From Brachynemurus nebulosus (Eukaryota > Arthropoda > Insecta > Neuroptera > Myrmeleontidae): a stretch of 64,000 nucleotides of DNA. Position numbers and translations under genes: made by a program. Positions 1 to 10,149 of this stretch are shown here, piece after piece; the first letter of the stretch is position 1; each line of letters opens with the position of its first letter. The stretch is from assembly GCA_035578155.1 (NCBI GenBank), contig JAPWDM010000020.1:6792055-6856054 (forward strand), given 5' to 3'. The notes under the pieces were generated by a model. It saw only the letters and a program-made list of their open reading frames with translations. It ran no database searches and had not been told where the DNA came from.

Positions 1-160
1 TTATGCACCTGTGCGTTATAAATTTTGGCGGTTGTGAAAAGAGAATTTATTTTATTGAAAGCGATCAAAAATGTAAATTATTTGTTCATGAAATTGATTC
101 ATTTCAATTTTTCATAAATCTATAAGTTGCACTACTCAAGATGATTGACATTTAGTTCTA

Positions 161-499
161 ATGTTACGTTGTAAGCAACAACAGCGAAGCGGTCGTGGAT
201 TGCTTAATTCAATAATTAACAAGTTGCCATTTGAAGCACATATACCCGGTTATTCTTATTGTGGACCTGGCACGAAATTACAAGAACGATTAGCACGGGG
301 TGATCCGGGGATCAATAAGCTAGACGAGGCTTGTAAAGCGCATGATATTGCTTACGCGCAAAGTAAAAATCTCAGCGATCGACATAAGGCTGATTTAATT
401 TTAGCTAACGCCGCCTGGAAGCGCGTTAAATCTTCAGACGCAAATTTTTGTGAAAAAACTGCTGCGTTGGCTGTAACAAAGGCAATGAAAGCTAAATAA
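161..499 (+). CDS. Phospholipase A2-like protein of the parvovirus VP1/adintovirus kind (endogenous viral relic)
   Basis: The 112-residue ORF carries the parvoviral-type secreted PLA2 signature: a calcium-loop motif YCGPGT at residues 33-38 and the catalytic His-Asp motif HDIAY at 61-65, with Cys34 and Cys58 placed for the usual disulfide. In parvoviruses this domain sits in VP1 and breaches endosomal membranes; related stand-alone proteins occur in Maverick/adintovirus-like elements of arthropods. Here the domain opens the ORF, with no capsid sequence in frame after it, which favours the stand-alone type. The reading frame stops at 497-499, but a basic, Lys-rich frame continues for about 45 codons (about 504-635) in another phase, so a small indel probably truncated the tail. 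The ATG at 161 is the first in frame. The domain call is firm; the viral lineage is inference. Confidence 0.8.
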   Translation: MLRCKQQQRSGRGLLNSIINKLPFEAHIPGYSYCGPGTKLQERLARGDPGINKLDEACKAHDIAYAQSKNLSDRHKADLILANAAWKRVKSSDANFCEKTAALAVTKAMKAK

Positions 500-754
500 A
501 GCTTGGACTTTTGAAACCAGAGACAATTAAACGTAAAACACTTAAGCAACACAATATCTCACCTGAAAATTTAGCATTTCTTAAATCACTAGATTTTAAA
601 GTGAAAAGAAGATGCTGCTCAGTAATGTGTTGAATATTTTTAGCACTGTGTAATTTGATGATAAATTAGCAATAGCTATTAGTAATTATTTTTGAATACA
701 TTGCACTAACTAACTTGGTTACTCCCACAATTTTTAATTATTCTATTTAAAGTT

Positions 755-1285
755 GTGGATTGTGTAAATAATTTTAGTTCTATAGCGACGGTAAAATGGT
801 TTTTTTTTATGTACAAGGGTACAAGAGTCCCAACAATCATTTTTTTCTTTAAAGAAGTTGCTATTGTTGTGGAGGAATCTAATGACGTGTTACATCTTCT
901 GTTCGAGCCGCGATTTGATTTCAATGAATTACCTGAGAAATACCAACGTGTTGCTCGTCATTTATATCACCGATATCATGGTCTTAACTGGTCTTGCGGT
1001 TTCATTCCATACAACAAACTTCGCAACATACTGAAGCCGATTCTAAAGAAGTTCTCGTTTGTATACGTGAAGAGTGGTGAAAAATGTGAATGGGTCTTGG
1101 ATCTGTTTGATGCGACTGAAGATCAACCATCGATATTGAACATGGAGGAAATTTTTGACATCCCTAAACTTTCCAGACTCCGAGATGAATACAGTTCAAG
1201 CCGATGTTTGCTTCATATGGCTGACAAGATGTGTGCTTTAGAAAATGGCATAATTTTAAAAAACTTTTATTTAGAAAACATGTAG
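755..1285 (+). CDS. Uncharacterised virus/mobile-element family protein, probable relic
   Basis: A 176-residue ORF. From about residue 32 it looks like real coding sequence: a hydrophobic strand with VAIVVEES, then a segment rich in conserved-looking aromatic and Gly/Pro residues around 71-86 (YHRYHG...CGFIPY), then YVKSGEKCEW at 104-113. I associate this pattern, from memory and with limited certainty, with short proteins found beside PLA2-like genes in insect Maverick/adintovirus-like insertions; no biochemical function is known to me. The first 30 residues look like translated flanking sequence, so the original start may be lost or lie behind a frameshift. It lies 255 bp downstream of the PLA2-like gene on the same strand and before the metalloproteinase relic, suggesting one inserted viral segment. 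Confidence 0.5.
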   Translation: MDCVNNFSSIATVKWFFFMYKGTRVPTIIFFFKEVAIVVEESNDVLHLLFEPRFDFNELPEKYQRVARHLYHRYHGLNWSCGFIPYNKLRNILKPILKKFSFVYVKSGEKCEWVLDLFDATEDQPSILNMEEIFDIPKLSRLRDEYSSSRCLLHMADKMCALENGIILKNFYLENM

Positions 1286-1509
1286 TTTTCAGAATATTAT
1301 GTTGTATGTATCTATTATTTTACATAAATAAAAATTATGAATTAAAAAAATTCGATGTTTTTTATTTAAATTACCCCTTTAACATATCCATAGATATATA
1401 TGAATTTATTTTTGAATTTGGTATAAAATTAGATTCAACATGTTTTATAAATCACTCTCTCTCGAGCTTTTATTGGAGCAACAACAACGCTAGTCTGGAA
1501 AAACAAAAT

Positions 1510-2846
1510 ATGTCTCTTTTAAAGATATTTTTAATATTCATACCAGGTTATTTAGCCTATTCAATTAATAAAAACAATGATATTCAAAAGTTAAATAACG
1601 ACAACAACAACAGCAGATTGAGGTGTGGTTTATTAGTGATTTTGATAATCTAGACGTTAATCCTAGAAAGTGGAATAAGACTCATTTAAGATGGGATTAT
1701 GTTGGAGCTATTCAAACGATTTTGAACTTAACACAAGCTGCCTTTCAAATGTGGCAGGATCCTTCGAATTTAGTTTTTCAGTATGATAATCTTAATCCCA
1801 ATATCATAATTTCTAACCGTAAACTTAACCACACCTTTGAAAAATATCCTAATTGGTGCTCGGAGGCATTTGATTGAGCTGGAGGCGTCTTGGCTCAAGC
1901 ATTTTATCCATACTTTAACAGAACCACCGAAATTCATATTGATGAAGATGAAAGATGGTCGTTAAAACAAGACGAGGAAGCTGGTAGCTTAAACCTTTTT
2001 GCCGTATTAACGCACAAAATTGCCCATTCCGTTTGAATAACCCACAGTGATAATAATAATGAATCTATTATGTATTCTTATTACAACCCAAAATGGAATC
2101 GTAAGTTAGATTTGGAAGTTATAACCAATATTCAAAATTTGTATGGTGTAAATGAAAAGATGTTGGTCGCCCCCCAATTATGTACTTTAAAAGATTTTGA
2201 TGCGCTACTTATTGTGGATAAAATGATGTATATATTTTATAACCAATGGGTTTGGTTAATTGATCTCAATGAGAACGAATATACGAAACCTAAGTTAATA
2301 AAAGAACTTTTGCCTTTTTTACCTGAAAACTTTAGTAAAATTTCGTCAATTTATCAAAAATTTAGCGATGAACTTGTTCTTTTAGTTAAAAATGAAATTT
2401 ACCTAATAACGTATCCGGATATGCAATTAGTTCCAGGATTTCCCAAATCTGTAATATCTCTGTTCCATCTGCCGCAAAAAATTAAAATTAATGCAATGTT
2501 TAATACATATACAGGTAGAACCTATATACTTTATAATAAATTTTATTATGTTGAAGTAGGCGATTGTGGATTAGCTGCTAAGAACTATGGTATTATTTCG
2601 CAAAAATTCCTCGAAATTCCGCTAAACACTCATTCATTATTCCGGCATACAAATGGTTTATTATACTTTTTCCTAAAAAATCGTCGAGTATATTTATATA
2701 ACGAATTTTCTGCTAAAATCATTGAAATTAAAAAACCCGATTTATTTATGTTCGATATAAAATGTCCAAAAATGTCAGTTTTAGAAAAAAATAAAACCTA
2801 TTTAGAACAATTTATTGGACAAATTGTTGATAACAATATTTCATAA
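1510..2846 (+). pseudogene. Matrix metalloproteinase (matrixin) with hemopexin domain, broken
   Basis: Read across two phases this is a whole matrixin architecture without introns: a signal-peptide-like start at 1510, a cysteine-switch motif (LRCG, near 1618-1629), the catalytic domain (KWNKTHLRW near 1666; AQAFYP near 1895), a zinc-site region, an IMYSYY Met-turn region near 2066, then a four-blade hemopexin-like domain bounded by two Cys (near 2180 and 2763). Breaks: a frameshift just after the cysteine switch (about 1630); TGA at 1875-1877, where family members have Gly in FDGPGG; TGA at 2034-2036, where the Gly of HExxHxxG is expected. The zinc helix reads HKIAH instead of HEIGH, so the general-base Glu is also lost. 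It cannot encode an active protease. It could be a viral gene captured with its neighbours or a processed host copy; lack of introns and the neighbouring viral-type genes favour the first. Confidence 0.8.
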
Positions 2847-3633
<787 letters not shown>

Positions 3634-3712
3634 TTGTATTATCAATGCTTTAGTACTATCTACGTATACTTATATATTTAAATAAAAAATGAACTGTTTC
3701 TAAATAGTTATT

Positions 3713-3901
3713 TTCGATACATATGCGTAAAGAGAGGTATTCTAGTAGGCTTAAATTCGGGCACGAGTCTAAGGGACTGACGTATACACAACGAGATCGA
3801 GTGCGTAAGCGCACGAGATCTCGTTGTGTATACGTCAGTCCCTTTAGCGAGTGCCCCAATTTAAGCCTACCGAATACCTCTCTTTACGCATACGTATCGA
3901 A
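3713..3901. mobile_element. Palindromic MITE, 189 bp
   Basis: The two halves are near-perfect inverted copies, from TTCGATAC at 3713 to GTATCGAA at 3901, meeting at a short CpG-containing centre near 3807. Mismatches are scattered, for example in the stretch around 3765 versus 3850. The RNA or single strand would fold into one hairpin of about 85 bp. Both ORFs crossing it are products of the symmetry. No coding capacity; transposase source unknown. Confidence 0.8.
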
Positions 3902-4450
3902 CATAATTTTTTATAACGACGGCTTTTAAAGTTTAATAGAGAGAAAAAAATTAATTATTTTTAAGCAGTTTTTATTAATTTGTAGAACGTTGTTGTTTTT
4001 TTTATTAATTTGTTGATCGTTTCCATGTTAATTTGAATATGATTATCATTGATAAATGAATATCATTATTTTCTCGCATAGTTTTAGCTACTTTCACGCA
4101 CACTTGTACTTTCGCGCACAGTTACTGTCATTTGTTTTACAATGATATAAAAAACTGCTCTTTACGCCCACTACACAACGCTCGAATATTGAACTTTAGA
4201 AGCAGGTGTTATAAAAAAATAGTTTTTTATTTATTTTCACCTTTAGTCAATCTTTCCTCATAATGAAAACCATCTTAATCACTCATATGAGTAAAATAAA
4301 AAATATCATATTAAAAATTAATAAGCGCAATTATATATTTCTAAAAAAATATTTCCTTAAATCTCACAAAATTAATAATTACATATATACACACACTTTT
4401 TGTATTATCAATGCTTTAATACAACCAACCAATTATCAATGCTTTAGTAC
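3902..4450. other. Unannotated AT-rich spacer
   Basis: No gene, inverted repeat or known element seen. A short ORF at 4263-4466 is Lys/Ile/Asn-rich, as expected by chance. Confidence 0.4.
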
Positions 4451-4931
4451 AAACAACCAATTTTGAAAATTTTTTCACTGTTACAGAGCTAAACTATCTT
4501 AGATAGATATAGAATACATTATGTAAGGTCCGCCAGGGTCTATAGGACCCAAAAATATCAAAAATAAACTAACTGACCGATTTTGAAAATTTTTTCACTG
4601 TTACAGAGCTAAACTATTTTAGATAAATATCGATTACGTTATTTAAGGTCTCCCAGGGTCCATAGGATCCAAAAGTGTCAAAAATAAACTAACCGACCGA
4701 TTTTGAAAATTTTTTCGCTGTTAGGGAGCTAAGCTATTTTAGATAAATATACATTACGTTATGTAGGGTCCGCCAGGGTCCATGAGACCCAGAATTGGCA
4801 AAAATAAACTAACCGACCGATTTTGAAATTTTTTCACTGTTAGAGAGCTAAACTGTTTAAAATAGATATAGATTACGTTATGTAAGGTCCGACAGCGTCA
4901 GTTGTGTCCGAACGCGACACAACGGGTTTTG

Positions 4932-4934
<3 letters not shown>
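4451..4934 (+). repeat. 120-bp satellite, four units, ending in ACACAACGGGTTTTGA
   Basis: Four diverged copies of a unit of about 120 bp begin at about 4451, 4580, 4700 and 4820. Each holds a GATTTTGAAAATTTTTTCACTG block, a GAGCTAAACTATTTTAGATA block and a GGTCCGCCAGGGTCCAT block. The array ends with ACACAACGGGTTTTGA and passes straight into (TA)n, exactly as the larger array at 13.9-15.1 kb does. Confidence 0.85.

Positions 4935-5005
<71 letters not shown>
4935..5005. repeat. (TA)n tract, left part of a tract split by a Tc1-like insertion
   Basis: Pure TA abutting the left end of the Tc1-like element. It continues on the other side of the element at 6597. Confidence 0.9.
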
Positions 5006-5006
<1 letters not shown>

Positions 5007-6595
5007 TCCTCAAAACAAAATAACGGCCACTTGAAAGTTTGTATTTTAAAACTAATTTATGTCGATCCACGTCAAAATAACTTTTCTAAATGACTGTTGT
5101 TATGATATTAAGTGGTTGAGTAAATGATAACAGTTAGGTTTAAGTGATATTATTGTTGAGGGGAAGATTTAAACGTTTTTTTGCCTCGCACAACGTCAAG
5201 TGGTTAGTTTTACTTATTTTTTTGAATTTGATTTTAAATCAGTTTGCGCTAGATTATTGATTCCAGAGGTTGTTTTTTGAAGTTTGGCGTGTTATTCAAT
5301 CATTTATTTTTACAATGCCGAGAATTCGACACCATATGGACGAAGCTACTGCTACCAGAGCCGTAACGATGATTGAGGGTGGTCAATCTCAAAGTTCCGT
5401 GGCTCTGCAGTTGGGTTGTTCACGAAGGGCTATTCAAAATGTATGGAATCGGTATCAGCAGACCGGTAGTGTAACCCGGCGCCGTGGCTCAGGAAGAGTT
5501 CGTGCTACCACTGCCCGTGAAGACCATTACATTCGACTGTGTGCACGACGTGAGCCGACAGGTACTCTGCAAAATCGCTTACATCGATCTACTGGTACTG
5601 TTGTCAGTAATCAGACCATACGAAATCGTTTGCATGAAGACCAACAACGTTCAAGAAGACCAGTAATCCGTACCAAACTGACCGGAGCGCATCGTGCAAA
5701 CCATTTAAGATTTGCACGTGAACACCTTGAATGGGGCTTGGAGGAATGGCGTCACGTACTCTTCACGGATGAGTGAAAGGTGAAGTTTTTTAGTGATGAT
5801 CGACGTGTAAGAGTGTGGAGAAGAAGTGGGGAAAGGTTTTCTGATCGTCACATTCATGAACGCGACAGATTTGGCGGTCCTAATGTCATGGTCTGGGGTG
5901 GAATTAGTTTGCAAGGCAAAACTGAGCTTGTTTTCCTTAACGAGGGGACTGTAATGGCTCAAAGTTACATCGAACAGGTTGTCAGACCCCATGTGATCCC
6001 TTTTGCACAACGAGCGGCCGACGGATTTATCCTGATGCAGGATAATGCCCGAGCGCATACCGCTCGAGCGACGACAACTGTCCTTAGGGAGGCTAATATA
6101 CAAGTTTTACCGTGGCCTGCAAATAGCCCTGACTTGAACCCAATAGGACATCTTTGGGATCAATTAAAACGCCGAGTCAGAGCAGCTTGAGAGGATGTGC
6201 ACACCCAAAAACAACTGATTGATGTCTTGAGAAGATGTTGGGAGGAGATTCCTGATGAAACCGTTAGGCATCTTATTGAAAGCATGCCGAGGAGGCTTCA
6301 AGAATGTGTTTTAAAAAGGGAAGAGTATACTCGATATTAAATCACCGAAAAGTTGCATAATGTGTGCTTTTACTCAAAGCGTGAACGTTTGTTGATGACT
6401 GTAAAAATGACTATAAAAATATAAAATCCTAAAAAAATGTAATTATGGATTAATTGTTATTTAGTCTTATTAAAATTAATTTTATTTAGTAAAAAATTAG
6501 TTCCTTAATTAAATGTAAGCATACCTGATACTGTAACTTATATAAAAATAAACTTATGCAGCAAAACATGAGTGGCCCTTATTTTGTTTTGAGTA

Positions 6596-6596
<1 letters not shown>
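5006..6596 (+). mobile_element. Tc1-like DNA transposon, complete ends, inactive
   Basis: Inverted ends of about 28 bp: the left begins CTCCTCAAAACAAAATAA at 5006; the right, read on the complementary strand from 6596, begins CTACTCAAAACAAAATAA. They differ at few positions. TA flanks both ends, as expected for Tc1/mariner target duplication, inside a (TA)n tract. Length 1591 bp with a single transposase relic inside. Confidence 0.9.
5315..6340 (+). pseudogene. Tc1-family transposase, dead
   Basis: From the ATG at 5315 one frame runs 341 codons, the usual Tc1 length, interrupted by TGA at 5774-5776 (codon 154, right after the first catalytic Asp in FTDE) and TGA at 6188-6190 (codon 292). The N-terminal half has the paired helix-turn-helix DNA-binding region (residues about 8-65, with a GRRAIQNVW-like recognition helix and a basic GRVR stretch). 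DDE triad: Asp152, Asp243 in MQDNARAHT, and position 278, where NPIEHLW is expected but NPIGHLW is read. So the third acidic residue is Gly, with DD34E spacing otherwise kept. The start is chosen because MPRIR fits the family and the upstream ATG adds unrelated residues. Confidence 0.9.
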
Positions 6597-6678
<82 letters not shown>

Positions 6679-6718
6679 CTATATATATATATAGTATATA
6701 TAAATATATATATATATA

Positions 6719-6762
<44 letters not shown>
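6597..6762. repeat. (TA)n tract, right part, with TAGTATATA interruptions
   Basis: About 166 bp of TA starting at the Tc1-like right end. Around 6668-6720 are ATAGTATATA-type interruptions arranged as small inverted repeats. Confidence 0.9.
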
Positions 6763-6764
<2 letters not shown>

Positions 6765-6912
6765 CATAATGTCCGCCTACAATATATGGTCGAGCTGATT
6801 TTTTAATGAGGTTCACCGGGATCTTGCAGATCCGAAAACGCCAGTAATAAGGTACCGAACCGATTCTGAAAAATTTCTCACTGCTAGAGAACTAAATTAT
6901 TTTAGATGATTT

Positions 6913-6994
<82 letters not shown>
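6763..6994 (+). repeat. Post-TA module of the satellite/TA composite, then (CA)n(TA)n
   Basis: 6763-6912 matches 15135-15277 closely: GTCCGCCTA, GGTCGAGCTGATTTTTTAAT, GATCTTGCAGATCCGAAAAC and a GAGAACTAAATTATTTTAGA block. The last block is related to the satellite unit. At 6913 it is replaced by a short (CA)n and then (TA)n to 6994. Confidence 0.8.
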
Positions 6995-6999
<5 letters not shown>

Positions 7000-7262
7000 T
7001 ACCTAATTTAAAACGCATTTGTAAAATAATACAGCTATGTAATTATAAGTAACCGTTTTTACCCAGACTTCGGAAATTTTCCCGTTGCCCATCTCTACTT
7101 TTGTAGCACCATATTGTGTTCTCTAATACACAGTAATTGTCGATTAACGAATTGGTTAAAAAAATTCTAAATCGGGGACCAAATTAGATTTGTTAAATTA
7201 TTTTAGATTAATGTGGATAGTTAAATCAGTTTGGTATTGACCTCATTGTCAGTCACAATACA
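6995..7262. other. Unannotated spacer
   Basis: Nothing recognised. Confidence 0.4.
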
Positions 7263-8190
7263 AAGGGTATAGTCGGTTAAGTATAGATGAATCGTCCCCG
7301 GAAGCGAATTATTGTAATAACTATATTAGCGGTATGGTGAGGCTCTAAGTAATTGATATCTACAATTTTGGCGGCCAGATATGAGTAGTTATGGATATAA
7401 CTAAAAAAATTTAAAAAATTACAAAAATTGTTTTCTTGGTAACTACTCAACATAGGAAAATAATTCCAAATCCACATGAAGGCAAACACTCTCAAGAATA
7501 TTGGACATATTTATTATCGTATCAGTCCTCATTATTAAGGATAATAACAAGGGTAATATCCGATCCAATGTTATTTTTAAGGGAGGCAGATAGTCTATAT
7601 CTTAAGATAGCTCTTTCGATTATTCTTGATTATCTCGAAAACTATAGGAGATAGGAAAAAATACTTTATTAGACCCAACATTTTATTTTTAAAGTACTTT
7701 CGATTGATGTATATAATTCTAGAGTCGGACCCACTGGAGGGGCGGTTCAGTAGATTTGAAATGAAAAAATTTTTTTTCATCATGTTATACCTCTTGAATT
7801 TTGATGAAACTTGGTGCAGTAATTAACTGCATTAAAGCGCAGTTACTGAATGTTTCTTTAAGTGTTTCGTCAATTGGAATCCTATAAAAATAACATTGGA
7901 TCGGATATTATCCTTGTTATTATCCTTAATAACAAGGATTGATACGATAATAAATATGTCTAATATTCTTGTGTTGTTTGCCTTTATGTGAATTTGGAAT
8001 TATTTTCCTACGTTGATTAGTTACCAAAAGAAAAAATAATTTTGCAATTTTTTAAATTTTTTTAGTTATCTCCATAACTACTCAATTTTGGCCGCCAAAA
8101 TTGTAGATATCAATTACTTACAGCCTCACCATACCGTTAATATAGTTTACAGCCTCACCATACCGTAAATACTTATCCAGCTATACCCTT
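7263..8190. mobile_element. Foldback element, about 930 bp
   Basis: Outer ends match as an inverted repeat (AAGGGTATAG at 7263; CTATACCCTT ending 8190). Long arms follow: 7320-7590 pairs with about 7870-8150, including GGTATGGTGAGGCT, the GATATCTACAATTTTGGCGG block and the ATCCGATCCAATGTTATTTT block. The right arm has a small tandem duplication of CAGCCTCACCATACCG near 8125-8165. The loop (about 7600-7860) has no recognisable gene; ORFs there are chance. Confidence 0.75.
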
Positions 8191-9948
8191 TTATTCTTTC
8201 TAAAACTGAAGTGAAACTCAAATGTCGATTCGTGATTTTATAACTTATTTATTCGTCAAAACAACGAAAAAATAATTTAGTATGTTTTTTTTTTTTACTA
8301 AGTAAATCGTTAATTTATGTACTATTCTCTATTTCAGAAACAGAATACCGCAAATATATTATACTCACAGCCGACACTGTCACGAGTAGAATCACTGTTC
8401 ATGGCATTGCAAAGAGGATTTGAAAAGACTTGAGCTGGGGGAGAGTATTTTTTTAAAGGCATGAAAAAGTACATAGAATTATTTGATCAAAGGTCAACAG
8501 TAATTAAAGTTGCAAATTAAACTTATATATAGCCATTTACAATAACAATGCGATCTTTAATTAAAAGGCTATTAATTAACAACAATCTGTTTTAAATCAA
8601 GTTATAATTTACACAAAATATAATGTCGTTCGTACTTATGTATATGTGTATGTAGATGAAAACATAGTTACCCACTATTAGAGTCACGAATTTATCCAAT
8701 GACAAAACTTGAACAAAATTAATGACAGAATACAAATTAACAAGGGTATACCTACGTGTAAATACGTCACGTTAATACGAAGGATAATAAATCTCCCGTT
8801 TTTTTCCCCCGGACAAATATCAGTTATATGTCATATTGTATATGTTGTACGCTTATTTGTAGGAATGTCTACTAAAAGATAGTTAAATTTACCTATGTTT
8901 ATCCCTAAATGTAAGGAAATACATAAATGGATGGTCTTAAGGACCGACCATTTGTTATATCCTGTGAATGAATTAAATAAATTAGAGCAATTAGTCAAGG
9001 AAAAAAATTATAATGATTCAGTAGCAATTAACGGCGTCTTCAGTAACTAACAATGAAATTTTAAGGTTTAATGAAAAATATTTTAATTAAATATGGACAT
9101 CAAACCATAAATTTGAGAGAACTGAAAGAAAATTGTGGCTAGCTGACTAAATAAGAATTATTTTGATTTAATGATAATTTCAGCTTTCATTAACTCTGAG
9201 TAGAGCGCCGTACTGCCATGTTGCACGGATATCTCTCATAAATAGCTGTTTTAAGTTATATTTTTCCTTTTTTGCTGTTCCAACTACAGCTGCAAGGGCG
9301 TGCGTAGTTCTATAGTAATGAATGCACGACAATGCGCAGTTTGTTAAAGTATATCATGCGTACCCTTGGGAAGGGTACGTTAGTTGACAACCTTGTTGTC
9401 AACTGACTTGTCAGTTTTTGCTACAGACGGAATTGAATGTTGGAAACCAAGTTGTAAACATCATTTTCGTGCATGTCATCGGCTTAGCTGGATTATTCCT
9501 ATTGCTGTTTTTTTTCTATTATTGTATTTGATTTTTATTATATTCTACGGTTGTAATCACGTAATATAGCTTGTTAGTGAACAATGAACAATATTTGTTA
9601 ATCTTTTCTTAAGGCTACTATCAACATTTATCGAAATTAGATTGTTTGACCGAAACTGAAACAAAAGGTTCGGTCGGTCACTAATCAAACTGGCCAAACG
9701 ACAACGTATAGTAAAATAATTACAAAACGCGACACTCGCGCAACAAACTCCTATTCGTGAGAAATAAGCCTCTTTTCCCACTTATTGTACAATATACTAT
9801 TTTGCATCCACAAATTTTCGAACCACGCCTTCAAGTGCGTACCTAAAAATTTGAAAATTGGCGATATTGTGTTTACATATATTACATAGAGACCTAACGA
9901 TAATTATATTATAAATATATTCTTTCACACAGTTCTAGGGGGTCTAAC
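8191..9948. other. Unannotated spacer with two adjacent hairpins
   Basis: No gene recognised. At 9359-9379 is a perfect hairpin (CGTACCCTT / AAGGGTACG) and at 9382-9404 a second (AGTTGACAA / TTGTCAACT). 9941-9948 is the left copy of the hAT target duplication. Confidence 0.5.
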
Positions 9949-10149
9949 CAGTGGCGGCGCGAGACCAAACATGGACGTCGGCGACATCAGTTTTACGAGG
10001 CCTTTTTTCATTTTTCAGTCAGGAAGAAAACGTTAAGTATAATGAGCTGAATTACACACTAATATATGAGTATATAAGCTTTATTGCTAGCCAAATGATG
10101 ACAAAAATTATATAAACAAGCACAAATTAAAATAGACGAACTTTTCGGC

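Noticed and set aside
1875..2036. TGA read-through or selenocysteine in the metalloproteinase
   Set aside because: The same gene has a frameshift and lost its active-site Glu; simple decay explains all.
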